A stretch of DNA of 64,000 nt from Blepharisma stoltei (lineage: Eukaryota > Ciliophora > Heterotrichea > Heterotrichida > Blepharismidae): positions 992,001-1,056,000 of the forward strand of contig CAJZBQ010000018.1 of the NCBI GenBank assembly GCA_914767885.1, read 5' to 3'. A program made the translations under genes and the position numbers. Position 1 is the first letter of the stretch, and each line of letters begins with the position of its first letter. The notes beneath the pieces were generated by a model, which ran no database searches, was not told the DNA's origin, and saw only the letters and a list, made by a program, of their open reading frames with translations. Positions 43,795-54,708 of this stretch are shown here, in pieces.

Positions 43795-45804
43795 TTATTT
43801 CTGGGGTTTTTTGGACATTTCTTGGAAGAACTCATCAGGATCAAAATTAACATCAGCGATTTTCTTTTGTGTAAGAGTTTTTCTAGCTGGTGCTGCAAAT
43901 TTAGGCTTATTGAACAGAGGTTTTGGCTTTGGCAGAGAGTTTGGCTCATGATTTAAAGTTTCAACTTTTACTTCTTCAATTGATTTTTGGCTGCTTGGTA
44001 TTTTAATTTCACTTTTCTTTCCATCTTTTGTAGTCTCAATAGCTTTCATCTCTGATTCTGTAGTCTTTTCTGTGTCTGTTTCGATAATCTCTTTGGGTTT
44101 AGAATGAACCTCTTCAATTGATTTTTGCAAATTTGGTATTTCATGCTCACTTTTATTTTCCTCTTTTGAGGTCTCAGTAGCTTTTATCTCTGATTCTGCA
44201 ACTTTTTCTGTGTATATTTCAATATTCTCCTTTGGGAATGAGATTTCTTGAACTGATTTTTCAGGTTCATTGCTCTTTTCCACTTTTATAGGCTCTTCAA
44301 TTTTCATTTCTGCAGATTTTTGAGAATTTATTTCAATGATTTCAGAGAAGAGTTTTTGATGAGTCTCTACTTTTTCAATATCTTTGCTTTCAAATGAATT
44401 AATAATAGGGCTCAGCTCTACAAAATCTTGCTTTGTTTCAATTTTTTCTTCTAAATTACCTTGAATTGGAGACAATATTTCAGACTTTTTACTGATTTCT
44501 ACGACCGCTTGAAAATCTTCATCAATTCCCCAAACATTTTCATCAAGAACAAGCTCTATATTTTCATTAAAAGTCGGAATAGTTTCAGGGATATTTTCTT
44601 TTTGGATTCCATTTGTTTTTGGTACTATTTCTGACTGTTTATGCGATTCAATGTCAATGATTTGCTTAGAGATAGCTTCATGTGCGGTTGTATTTAATAT
44701 TTCTATATGAACTTCTTCTTTTGCTTCAATGTTCTGGACTGGAATTTCTATATTGATTTCCATTGGAGGCTCGAAATCTATTTGCCAGCTGTTTGGCTCT
44801 TCTAAAATTTCTGAGTGTGCCTGCTTCTCTTCTATATGAAAAGAGATGATTTCTTCTGGAATAAGGCCATTATTGCTTTTCTCATTTATATCGAATTCTT
44901 GATTAGTGCTATTTTCACCGTTGCTTTGAAGTGTTTTTTCATCTAGAGTTTCTTTTTCTTTGTTTTTCTGCTCTATTTCTTTTTCTCTTAATCTATTGAT
45001 TAGATTCTCATTATTCATTTTCATTTCCGCTATAGACTTCAGCAGCTCTTTTTCCTCTTCATCTTTCTTTTCTAATTTTTCTTTAATTTCATATACTTCC
45101 TTCGTTAACTTTTCCATTTCATCTTTTACTTCCTTTACCCTATGATTATTTTCTATTTCTTTTTCATCAAAAAATTTCTTTTTTCCTAAAATTTGATCTA
45201 TTTCGTAAATTTCTGACTGATATTTTTTGTTTTCTTCTCCACTTTTCACCTTATAATAGTTTCACTCGCCTTGCAATTTTTGTATCTCTCCCTTAACTTT
45301 CCCTTCTTCCTGCTCTATTCTCTCAATCAGCTCTTTTAATTTTCCAATTTCCTTGTCCTTTTTTTCTCTCTCTTTATTGATTTCGCTTATTCTTGGATCA
45401 TTTTCTCTTTTACCTGAAATTTTTTCGTTTCTTTTCTTGCTTATTTCTGAAATTTCCTCTTCCAAAAATTTAATTTTTTGTTTCTCTGACTAGGAATTAC
45501 CATTTTCCAGCTTAGTTTCAATCGCAATGCATTTCCTTCTAATTATATCTGCCTCTTTTTTCTTCTGAGATAAAGATTCTGCAAGTGCTGAAGAATCCCC
45601 TCATGCAGGGTTGTCACTTTTAATAGACGAATTTTCTAATGAGACGATAGATCCTGATGACTGAAGAGACAAAGCATGTCTGGATCCTGATAATAATTGG
45701 GAGTGGTATGAGGAACTTTTAAGTATTTGAGGAGCGTGAGAGGCTGAGTAGAGCTTTGTATGAGTAGTAGATAATACTTGGGAAGAATCTGGAGAGTTGT
45801 TCAT
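43795..45804 (-). CDS. Long coiled-coil protein with Glu-rich repeats
   Basis: A 664-residue protein after removing a 15-nt intron (45486-45500). The first 70 residues are Ser-rich (MNNSPDSSQVLSTTHTKLYS). A long coiled coil follows to about residue 270 (NKEREKKDKEIGKLKELIER, EKLTKEVYEIKEKLEKKDEE). Then comes an acidic low-complexity region with two related units of about 40 residues (SIEEVHSKPKEIIETDTEKT and the following copy). The C-terminal motif KTLTQKKIADVNFDPDEFF looks conserved. UGA is Trp at NPAWGDS and QGEWNYY. A cytoskeletal or vesicle-tether role is plausible from the coil alone. Confidence 0.8.
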
Positions 45805-46352
45805 ATTATTTTATTATAATATGGAAAAGGCAAGAAGTTATAGCAGGATATGATGACGTTAAATTTGCAGAGATTACAATATTATTTTTCAAAATAAGAA
45901 TCTAGCAAATACTATGATAATTTGTTTAATTTTATTAGCCGTTGCTCAGAAAAATCATATTAGTAAAATACTATAATGCATAGAACTCAATTCTTCGTAG
46001 GAATATAAAGTTTAATTGCTAATACTAAATTTATATAAGCATTTTTAAGAAATTTTCAAATTTTTTCAGATCTTGTATTTGTATTTCTTCAATAAACTTT
46101 AATCGGTTAGCTTCTATTTATATAAAAAACTATTTTATTTAATTTCGAATGATATCGTCACTTTTTATGTAAATTTTAAGGATGAAAATGCTATCAACCA
46201 ATATTTCCAATTAAAACTTTCAATTTTTCTTATCATAATATAAGAGTATATAGCTGTTTCTTTAGTTTAATTGTAATTTTAACTCTCAAATTCAGAAAAG
46301 TTGACCTAAAAATTTTACTTCGTCCATTAATTAATATTGATTATATTAATTA
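45805..46352. other. AT-rich spacer
   Basis: A 548-bp spacer between the RING gene and the coiled-coil gene. It is AT-rich and has no recognised feature. Confidence 0.5.
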
Positions 46353-47237
46353 TTAATTAAATGAAACCTCCCTAGCTTCTCTTACTCTACCTTTACACAG
46401 TGGGCATGGTTCTGATTTCATTCGGCTATTAATAACTTTATTTAACGTCAATTTCATTCTGTCCACCACACATTCTTTGCAAGCTAAAATATGCCCACAA
46501 GGTAAAAACACAATATTTTTGGCTGAATTTCTGCAAATCAAGCACTCCAAGTCTTGAGCTTCGAGCTCTGCTTTATTTCGCTTTTTAATCTCTAGACTCT
46601 TTTTGAGTGCTTCTATAGTTTCTTCATTTTTTATTTGTACTTCTTTCGCACTATTTGTCCTTTCACTAATCTTGTCAGCAAAAAGTGAGTACATTAGCAA
46701 CTCTTTTTGCTCTTTATTAAAGACTTCTTTCATATAATGATATTGAGCGATAGTCTCGGTTCTGGAGCTTTTTAAAGATTTGATATAGCCTAGCATTGCA
46801 CTTATCCCACTCCCATAAAGCTCTTCATAGGAAAATCTAAATATTCCCATTTTGACAGCTGAAATATAGCATCCAAGTCCTGTAGAGTCTTGGGAATGAA
46901 CTATCAAATAAACAAAGTCTGCTTGGATATTAATATCAGAACATTCTGCTATAAATGCATGTGACTCATCGGGGAGAGAAAGTAAAAGCACCTGCTCGAG
47001 AATAGATGTGGAGCTCAAGTACTGGCTTGCGTCTGCATAGTCGTATAGAAGTGCGCACAAATGAGAGCTTATGTCTGGGGCTTTAAGAGAAAGCAAGCAT
47101 GGGTAGTCATGAATGCTAGAAAGTCTTTCAAAAATAATGGTGGATATTGGAGGAGATGATGTTTGCAAGCTTTGAAATACTAGCACACCATCCAGAAATG
47201 ATAAATTTACAGGTTCTAGGACTTGTAGAGTTTGCAT
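46353..47237 (-). CDS. C-terminal RING (C3HC4) protein, probable E3 ligase
   Basis: A 294-residue protein starting MQTLQVLEPVNLSFLDGVL; the frame is open further upstream, but that extension is low-complexity. Residues 1-170 form an alpha/beta region of unknown type. A coiled coil runs about 195-225 (EETIEALKKSLEIKKRNKAE), then a C3HC4 RING: CLICRNSAKNIVFLPCGH, then CKECV and CPLCKGRV near the end. A RING at the extreme C-terminus preceded by a coil is the layout of IAP-, MGRN- and RSPRY-like E3s. The substrate is unknown. It has no intron or IES. Confidence 0.82.
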   Translation of the reverse strand: MQTLQVLEPVNLSFLDGVLVFQSLQTSSPPISTIIFERLSSIHDYPCLLSLKAPDISSHLCALLYDYADASQYLSSTSILEQVLLLSLPDESHAFIAECSDINIQADFVYLIVHSQDSTGLGCYISAVKMGIFRFSYEELYGSGISAMLGYIKSLKSSRTETIAQYHYMKEVFNKEQKELLMYSLFADKISERTNSAKEVQIKNEETIEALKKSLEIKKRNKAELEAQDLECLICRNSAKNIVFLPCGHILACKECVVDRMKLTLNKVINSRMKSEPCPLCKGRVREAREVSFN

Positions 47238-48458
47238 GTATATTAAAATTATAATAAATTTAAATGACTCATAAATAGTGGTCAATGCCAACCAAGAAAA
47301 AAACATCAATAAAATTAATGGCCTTCAAAATTCTATCTGTCAGATGTTCTTCAACTAAAAGGTAGGAAAATGTTTAATTTTCATAATCGGGACATTTAAT
47401 TTTTAATTATAATTGATAGGGAATTAAAATATTTGTTACATAGCAAACCAATTTTTGCAGTTAGCATTAAGAAATTTTTACTAATAAATGCAATTTATGA
47501 AGAATATTGAATAAGGAAAAATAAGCAAATAAATCCGCAAGATGAGAAGACAAAAATCTGCCTGAAGCATTAGGGAAGCTTTTTTAAAGTAATTTAGATA
47601 GCTAAATATAAATTATTCATTGATTAATAAGAAAGCAGAAGTATTGTTAAATTCAATTCTAAAGCTATTAGAAAATTGTGCATTAATTGGGTATATATTG
47701 ATAATTTTAAATTAAAGCCTTTATTAATGCTTATTCTATTTCTATATGCATCGGAAAAATATAAAATTTTACAAAATCATTCAAAGCAAAATAGGGTTTG
47801 CTCAATTCCAGCTTATCTTATTTTTGCTTTTTTAATAGCGTTCGCAATTTGCTCTAATGATTCCTGGGAAATTTAAAATCGATCATGCATACATGGTGGA
47901 GATAAGTCCTGCTTCTATTAACTCCTGAAAAATATCTTCTGATCATTTTTCTAAATAAATTATATTAGGGTAGCATTATCAATAGAGTAAAGAGATTTTT
48001 TTATTATTGCAGGCATCATTTACTAACTTTTATCTTTAAATTGGAACAAATATGGAAAGTTTCGATTTTTTGGGGTACTTTAACCTTATTCATATGAAAA
48101 ATTTAATATGTGAAAGTATTGATTTATTTGAACGGTTTTCATTAAATTTTTTGAATTAATTCTTCATAAAATAAATTAAAATTCGAAATATTGATTCAAT
48201 TTTAGTTTTTAAATTTTATAAACTAATCTTTTTAGACAAATAATAAAAACATTTTAAATTATTTTTTTTTCTAATTTAAAGTGGTAACTATATTTAAAAA
48301 AAAGCAGCTATGGCAGTTTAAAAATGGTTTCAACTTTCCGACGCCCAATTTTTCTTATTTCCTATCAAATTCCTTTTAAATCCTCTATCTTTATTAAATA
48401 ATCCTTAATCTGATATTTTTCGGTATTTTATCACTCCTTTTATATTAATTAACACAAA
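47238..48458. other. Long AT-rich spacer with MITE-B relic
   Basis: About 1.2 kb between divergent genes. A worn MITE-B sits at about 48025-48300. The rest has only short frames (the best, 47676-47876, is hydrophobic low-complexity) and no other recognised feature. Confidence 0.5.
48025..48300 (+). mobile_element. MITE-B relic
   Basis: AAATTGGAACAAATATGG followed by TTTCGATTTTTTGGGGTACTTTAACC mirrors the first 60 bp of the 34315 element. The right end reads TTTTTTCTAATTTAAAGTGG. Terminal C/G runs are gone and no duplication is visible. Confidence 0.6.
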
Positions 48459-50359
48459 ATGAAATTCTCAAGACAAATAGAGTACCATAAAATTCCCGAA
48501 TGATCTGCCTACTACATTCAATACCGTTACCTTAAAAAAATGCTCTGCAAGCTCAAGTGTCAATACTCCATCTCTTCTGACACAGAGCTCAACGATGCCT
48601 TGCTAGATCAGCATAGCATCTTAATGAAATTCAAAGAAGAACTCAAATTCCAAATCAACATATTAAATGCCTTTTATTCAGAGAAAAAGTTGCAAGTTAC
48701 TGATGAACTTGAAAAAATCTTCAGCTATTTCCATAACCTTGTCAGGATAAATTCCACAATTGACTTAGAAGAAGCAAAAAAACTTTTGTCATTAGACGAA
48801 AGAGATGACGCACAAGACAGGGCAACAAGCATGAAAAGAGCATTTTCGGATATCCACAAACAAATGTGATGGCTCGAAGCTTTCTGTGAGATTAATTATA
48901 TGGCTTGCTTAAGGCTATTAGATAAGTTGGAAAGTTCAGTCGAAATGAGGGATGATTTGGAGCATCAGCCATTTAGGCAATGGGAAAGCGAAATTGGAGG
49001 GTTAAGAAATGCATTGTATGAACAAGTAGCCATAGAGTGCATGGACGGTGACATAGAAAAAGCAAAGATGTTGCTTATAGAAAAACAATACAGAACCAAA
49101 GATATTGGGAAGATTTTTTTCTGTCTAGGAGTAGTCGTGACTTGTCTGATAGTGATTTTATATATTGTTCTGAAGTTTGGAGATGCAGCTTTATGTCCTT
49201 CAACACCAATTTTTAGGCTGACTTTGGCTGTGAATCTTACTTTATTAGCAGTAGCTTATATAATTTATGTATTGGAATCATACTCAATCAATTGGGTATA
49301 TATTTTTGAAATTGATCCTTCCAATAAGACTTCTTATATGAATCTTGTATGATATTCTATGCTTTTAAACGCAATTTGGGCTGTTTGCTATTTAGTGAAT
49401 GTTGGAGATAAGCTTTATTTAGCATTCGCGAATAATCATATAATACTTTGTATAGGAATTTTTATATTTTATATTGCACTGCTGCTATATCCTTTCAATC
49501 AATTTCACAGAATTTCAAGATATGCTTTTGTAAAAGCATTTTGCGAATTATTAATATCGCCATTTAGCTACGTTCATTTTCGGAATTACATGTTTGGAAG
49601 CTGGCTAACATCTTTTGCTATTCCTTTGAGGGACATATACTTATCTTTATGCTTTTTCTTTCAAAATAACCCTTCATCAATCAAGGCTTTATCTCCAGAC
49701 CACTATACAAACATTTTTGTGATATTTTTGCCTGCTTTTCCTTTAATTTTAAGGTTTTTACAAAATCTTAGTGCTATGGTCAGAAAGCCTTCTCTATACA
49801 AGCTTCAGATGATAAATTTAACAAGGTATTTTTTGCCTATTTTATTAGTCTCTATGTCCTATTTTAAGTTATATAAAGAGCCTTATACATCAGAATGGCT
49901 GTCAGTTTTTACTATATTGACTATACTCATTTTAAAGAGTTTGATACTCTTGAGACCATCGGCTTAACTAATAACTAAAAATCAGGACTGCATTAAGGGC
50001 GTCGAGCTATTTAAGAAGAGTATACATACCATGCATTTTTGGATATGTACTCAGATTGGGGGTTGCTCAGAAACTCAAGCAGCGGGCCATTTTTAAGAGG
50101 AAAAATTAGTTTCCCTAAAAATTTTTATTATAAGATTATGGTAATAAACTTCTTTTTGAGGTTTAACTGGACGTTGACATTAGTACCATATGAGGCTTTC
50201 AATAATGCTTATGTAAATACAGAGGTGCTGTATACAATTATATTGATTTTAGAGATATTTAGGAGGACGCTGTGGACAATCCTTAGAGTTGAAAGAGAAA
50301 ACACAGGGAATGTTGAAAGGTATAGGAAAATAGATTATCTCCCAAAACCACTTTCTTAG
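48459..50359 (+). CDS. XPR1/SYG1/PHO1-type phosphate exporter (SPX-EXS)
   Basis: A 614-residue membrane protein. The N-terminal SPX domain (MKFSRQIEYHKIPEWSAYYI, then YLKKML) senses inositol pyrophosphates, with helices to about residue 190. About eight membrane helices follow, and an EXS domain contains YSINWVYIFEID and SDWGLLRNSSSGPFLRGKI. Such proteins export phosphate. The frame breaks at TAA 49965; removing 49965-50020 joins LLRPSA to YTYHAFLDMYSDWGLL, and the total is then 615 codons. UGA is Trp in PEWSAYY, QMWWLEAF and LVWYSML. The start MKF is typical of SPX proteins. Confidence 0.9.
49965..50020. other. Short IES, 56 bp, in phosphate exporter
   Basis: A stop at 49965-49967 interrupts the EXS region. 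The smallest TA-to-TA excision that restores frame and homology is 49965-50020. The interior is moderately GC-rich (GGGCGTCGAGC). It is too long for the 15-16 nt introns. The shared flank is only TA, so the exact ends are less secure than for the other IESs. Confidence 0.55.
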
Positions 50360-50459
50360 TTGTAATCAATTTAATAAAGAGGATATCTTTATATAATAAA
50401 TAAAATTTTTTTATGATTAATTTTGATGGTGAATTAATATAATATAGATAGAATTTCGA

Positions 50460-51125
50460 AAAATTAACTCTTAAAATTCAGTTAATTTTTCAGCAAATTA
50501 AAAAAATAAGAGAAGCTAGAAGTTTCCACTAATCCTATAATAAGCTTATTATGGAATGTTTCAAAGTGAGTCTAACAGGCATTGCTTTATGCAACTAAGT
50601 GTTTGAGGAGATTGGGAAAAATATACGAGCTATAATCAAAAAGCACGAGATTTTATTGATAATAAGAGAATTTGACTTCCTTTGAAGTGGTAAATTTAAC
50701 TAATAAAATAATAATGGAATGCTTGAAATTCTGCACTTATACTGATTTATTCTTATCAATTGAAAACTCATTTCCTCTTATTTTCTTCAATTCTTAAATT
50801 ATCTGATTAATCAGCTGATAAATGAAGATTGCGAATAATTTTAGAGTAATAATAAATTATAAATTTTCTTGTTATTATGCCGAAAATTTGACTGGATTTC
50901 TTCAACATTTTGTCTTTAATCCATCGATCTGGGTTTTCTTTTATTGAGCTTAAGAAGAATTTTGATTTAGAACGTAAAAAATCAATAGCTTTTAAATAAT
51001 GCCAAATGTATATTGCACATATTTATTGTTGAGGACTATTGGCATATGATCTAGTAAAGAAGCATCCAAGAGGGTGCGATCTGGATCTTTGACTATTAGA
51101 ATTATAAAAAATCCAGAAGCGGACA
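50460..51125 (-). pseudogene. Dead duplicate of the helicase 5' region
   Basis: The segment matches 41100-41640 of the helicase gene along most of its length, for example CCATCGATCTGG, TTTTATTGA, TTTAAATAATG, ATTTATTGTTG, GGACTATTGG and GATCTAGTAAAGAAGC. Stops and indels break it in every frame. The start of the match (CTTATTATGGAATG...) occurs twice (about 50535 and 50705), so it duplicated internally. The retroposon found at 40647-41116 is absent; the match begins right at its 41117 side. Confidence 0.82.
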
Positions 51126-51159
51126 TGATGGTGATTTTAATATAATATAGATAGAATAT

Positions 51160-51426
51160 ATGAAAATTACTCTTGAGTCAGGGACAAGTAGACTTAACTT
51201 TGATCCTTTTACAATTGAAATTGAGCCAAATTATGATGTCGAGTATATTCTATCTTTATTATCAGTTAGATACAACACTCTAGACCCAAAGCGTTTGGCA
51301 CTTTATCTCAATAACCGTCCTTTGCAAGAAGATTTAAATGTAATGCGAGTTGGAATTAAAGATAACGACCACCTCATAGTAAAAATAAAGAAAAGCAGCT
51401 GTTGCTCATGCTGCCTACTTTTATAG
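51160..51426 (+). CDS. Membrane-anchored ubiquitin-fold (MUB-like) protein
   Basis: An 88-residue protein. Residues 1-78 have ubiquitin-like strand/helix spacing (MKITLESGTSRLNFDPFTIE, YDVEYILSLLS, RLALYLNNRPLQEDLNVMRV, HLIVKIK). There is no C-terminal Gly-Gly. Instead it ends SSCCSCCLLL, with four Cys that would suit palmitoylation or prenylation. Plant, animal and fungal MUBs pair a ubiquitin fold with a C-terminal lipid anchor and recruit E2 enzymes to membranes; this has the same plan. No intron; the first ATG is used. Confidence 0.72.
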   Translation: MKITLESGTSRLNFDPFTIEIEPNYDVEYILSLLSVRYNTLDPKRLALYLNNRPLQEDLNVMRVGIKDNDHLIVKIKKSSCCSCCLLL

Positions 51427-51525
51427 TGTCTCAATTTTTATATTTCAAGAGCAATTATTAGTAAAGACTCATAACTAAAAACCAAACCTAAGATCTTTAT
51501 ATTATTTCTTTCAAATTATAAATTA

Positions 51526-52251
51526 TTATGAGCTCAATAAAGAATGTCCAGGGAAATAATAAGTTTTTTCTTTTCCAACCTGGTCAAGCCATACAAGTCC
51601 TTCCGAAATTAGTGCATCTACAGCAATCTGAAATCTTGCTCTTGGTCAATCAGGAAACATAGCATGATTCACAAATCCTGAGTCTCGAGCTCTTTCAATC
51701 ACAAATTTTTGGTCAATATTTAGCTCCAAAGGTACAGAAACCAGCATTTTGCAGTCTCCAGTTTCCATGATATTCATCCCATTTCCAAGGACTTTTAAGG
51801 TTTCTATAGCTTTATACATATCCTGAATTGTAATTTGATTTTTTCCACGAAGCTTGTTGACCCATTTAAGACAGTCATTGACTTCTAATAGTCCTCCTGT
51901 CCTTTGACGAAGTGCTATACATACCGTGGTGATTTGGACAGCCAAGTCATAGTAAAACTGGATATCATTGAACATTTCTGCCCAGTACCCTTTGCTTGCT
52001 GAGTAATAATTACATATAAGTGGATCAACGCCTATTTCTCTGCAAAGCCCATAGAATTCTTGTCGAAGTGAAGGGTTTTTGTTGATTTCTACACGATTTT
52101 GGGTAAGAAATCTCTCAAGATTTTGCTGAAAACGTTCTAGCTGCTCTTTTAAGCTGTTTTTAAAGGTGGTGTTGAGTTGGTTTCCTTCTTGCTTAAGTCT
52201 TTCCTATATTTTCTTTACCTTAAGCATCTGCTTTTGCTTAAGCCCTTTCAT
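51526..52251 (-). CDS. SNF8: ESCRT-II subunit VPS22/SNF8 (EAP30)
   Basis: A 236-residue protein. After a 15-nt intron (52204-52218) the N-terminal helix reads MLKERLKQEGNQLNTTF, then FYGLCREIGVDPLICNYYSA, the core FYYDLAVQITTVCIALRQRTGG, two winged-helix domains (KAIETLKVLGNGMNI, SVPLELNID), and the end WPRARFQIAVDALISEGLVW. These match the human SNF8 layout, slightly shorter. ESCRT-II sorts ubiquitinated cargo into multivesicular endosomes. UGA is Trp at FPDWPRAR. It is divergent from a Rab gene 27 bp away. Confidence 0.93.
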
Positions 52252-52278
52252 AATAAATATATAGTTGAATAAAAAATT

Positions 52279-52908
<630 letters not shown>

Positions 52909-52925
52909 TTAATAAAAATTTAAGT

Positions 52926-53660
52926 ATGGAACAAGAAGTTCTTTTCAGAGTAATCATTGTAGGAGACACTGGGGTAGGAAAATCATGCCTTTTGCTTAGG
53001 TATAGTGAAAATTCTTTTAAAGAACAGCATAGCGTCACTATTGGTGTCGAGTTTGGGACTAAATCAATTTCCATCAGCAATCAGCCAGTTAAATTACAAA
53101 TCTGGGATACAGCAGGGCAAGAAAGCTTTAGAAGTATCACAAGGAGCTTTTATAGAAGAGCAGATGGCGTTTTATTGGTCTATGACACAACAGCTAGACA
53201 TACATTTGAAAATTGTGAGTATTGGCTTGAAGAAATAAGAAACAATTCTTCAATTGATGTCGTTGTATTTCTGATAGGAAATCAAGTTGACTTAACAGAG
53301 ACAGAAGAAAGAGAAGTCACTACTGAAGAAGGCAAAAAATTTGCAGAAAAGCACGAATTGAGTGGATTTTTGGAAACTTCAGCAAAAAGCGGTTTGAATG
53401 TAGAAGAAGCGTTCTCAAAATTCAGCTCAATTTTATATGAGAGATGGAGAGAAAAAACATCGTTTGAGCCGACAATAGTAAAGCCGAAAATAGAACTAAG
53501 ACCGACAAATACAGTTAAAAAAAGTAATGGGTGTTGTCATTATATTAGTGATTTTACTTTTCTTAATTATTATAAAGATGAAATGAACAGGAAATCTTGC
53601 TTATTCACAGCTATGCCATTCATTTCAAAAATAATGGGCATGAAAATAGACTGGTCATAG
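52926..53660 (+). CDS. Rab-family small GTPase with unusual C-terminal tail
   Basis: Complete Rab core: GDTGVGKSC, VTIGVEFGTKSI, WDTAGQESFRSIT, NQVD (usual NKxD has Gln), ETSAK. At about 201-204 the typical Rab end NGCC appears, but the frame runs 40 residues further (ending MKIDWS) and overlaps the convergent PLC gene by about 90 bp. Either the real end is near 53540 and a short IES or sequence error hides the stop, or the tail is real. The first 200 residues are secure. Confidence 0.85.
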   Translation: MEQEVLFRVIIVGDTGVGKSCLLLRYSENSFKEQHSVTIGVEFGTKSISISNQPVKLQIWDTAGQESFRSITRSFYRRADGVLLVYDTTARHTFENCEYWLEEIRNNSSIDVVVFLIGNQVDLTETEEREVTTEEGKKFAEKHELSGFLETSAKSGLNVEEAFSKFSSILYERWREKTSFEPTIVKPKIELRPTNTVKKSNGCCHYISDFTFLNYYKDEMNRKSCLFTAMPFISKIMGMKIDWS

Positions 53661-54689
53661 TTGTCTGATATCAGGATATTTCCAAATAAGTTTGCTTTAT
53701 TTTTCATTTTTTGATAAAAACCAGAAAAATTGGAATTGGCTTCTTCGGCCAGCTCGAGCAAAGTATGAGGTTTCCAACGCAAAATTGAATCCAAAACAGT
53801 TTCTCCATTTGGTGTCAATGTTCATGAGACTTTAAATAGCTCATTATTTTTTGTTAGTGGCATATAGTTTTCTATCACTTTTTCATTAAACAGCATCATT
53901 TTATTTATGCTCGGAGTGTTCGCATATGTATTAAAAATAGTATTTTTAGGCCAAAAATTTTTATCAATGATATCTTCAATTGTAATAATCGCTCTTTTAC
54001 CGCTTTTAATCCATTGACTTATTGTGAAATTAAAGCCTCCATTATTTTCAAATAAAAATTCTCCTATTTCTTCTATAATAATATATTTAATATGCATGAA
54101 TACCTAATAAAATATCGAAGACTTTCTTGATTATTCTATTTTTTACTATTATTTATCATTTATGAGAATTCAGAATATCTCTTAATTCTTCTCTATTCGT
54201 ACTATTAATCACATTTTCATTGAAATGTGAAATCTCCAAAATCACTATTTCACTTTGAAAATCCTTTAAAAAATTCGTAATATTTCTTATCACTTCTCTT
54301 ACAGTAGGTCCTACGACATAATGATGAGTCATCCATTCATGTAAATCTGGATCCCAACCTGCTCTTATATCAAAATATCTAATCCCGCCTTTCATTTGCT
54401 CATAGAAATTTTTAGTTTGGCATTTTGATCAATTTTTAATGATAGTTGATGTAGGCTTATACATAAATTCAGCAACTTCTGAGGCTTCTTCAAGCCATGG
54501 CGAAGATTCACCTATAAGTGGATGGCTGGTCAGAAAATAGGACGCACTGTCATGGGTTCCAGGCAAAGTAATTTCTTTTAAAGTCTTGTTTTCTATATAA
54601 GGTAAAGAATTTTCTATTCAATTTGAAAAGAAATCTTGAGAAAGCGAAAAAATCAGGAAAATAAAAAATAAAAAGATACTGAAACTCAT
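53570..54689 (-). CDS. Secreted PI-PLC X-domain protein
   Basis: A 349-residue protein after removing a 70-bp IES (54091-54160). The signal peptide is MSFSIFLFFIFLIFSLSQ. The X-domain motifs are LPGTHDSASYFL (first catalytic His), GGIRYFDIRAGW and HHYVVGPTVREV (second His), and ILEISHF. PLC-X proteins of this short type (PLCXD-like) lack PH, EF and C2 domains. The enzyme would cleave phosphoinositide-type lipids outside the cytosol or in the lumen. UGA is Trp in SNWIENS, KNWSKCQ and VSWTLTP. 1050 nt equals 350 codons. It overlaps the Rab tail at its 3' end. Confidence 0.88.
54091..54160. other. Short IES, 70 bp, in PLC-X gene
   Basis: TATG at 54091-54094 and 54161-54164. Removing one copy and the interior joins LRDILNSH to IKYIIIEEIGEF in frame, where otherwise TGA-TAA stops follow. 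The interior is AT-rich, without MITE ends. Confidence 0.75.
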
Positions 54690-54708
54690 TTTTATAAGAT
54701 TTTTAAAT

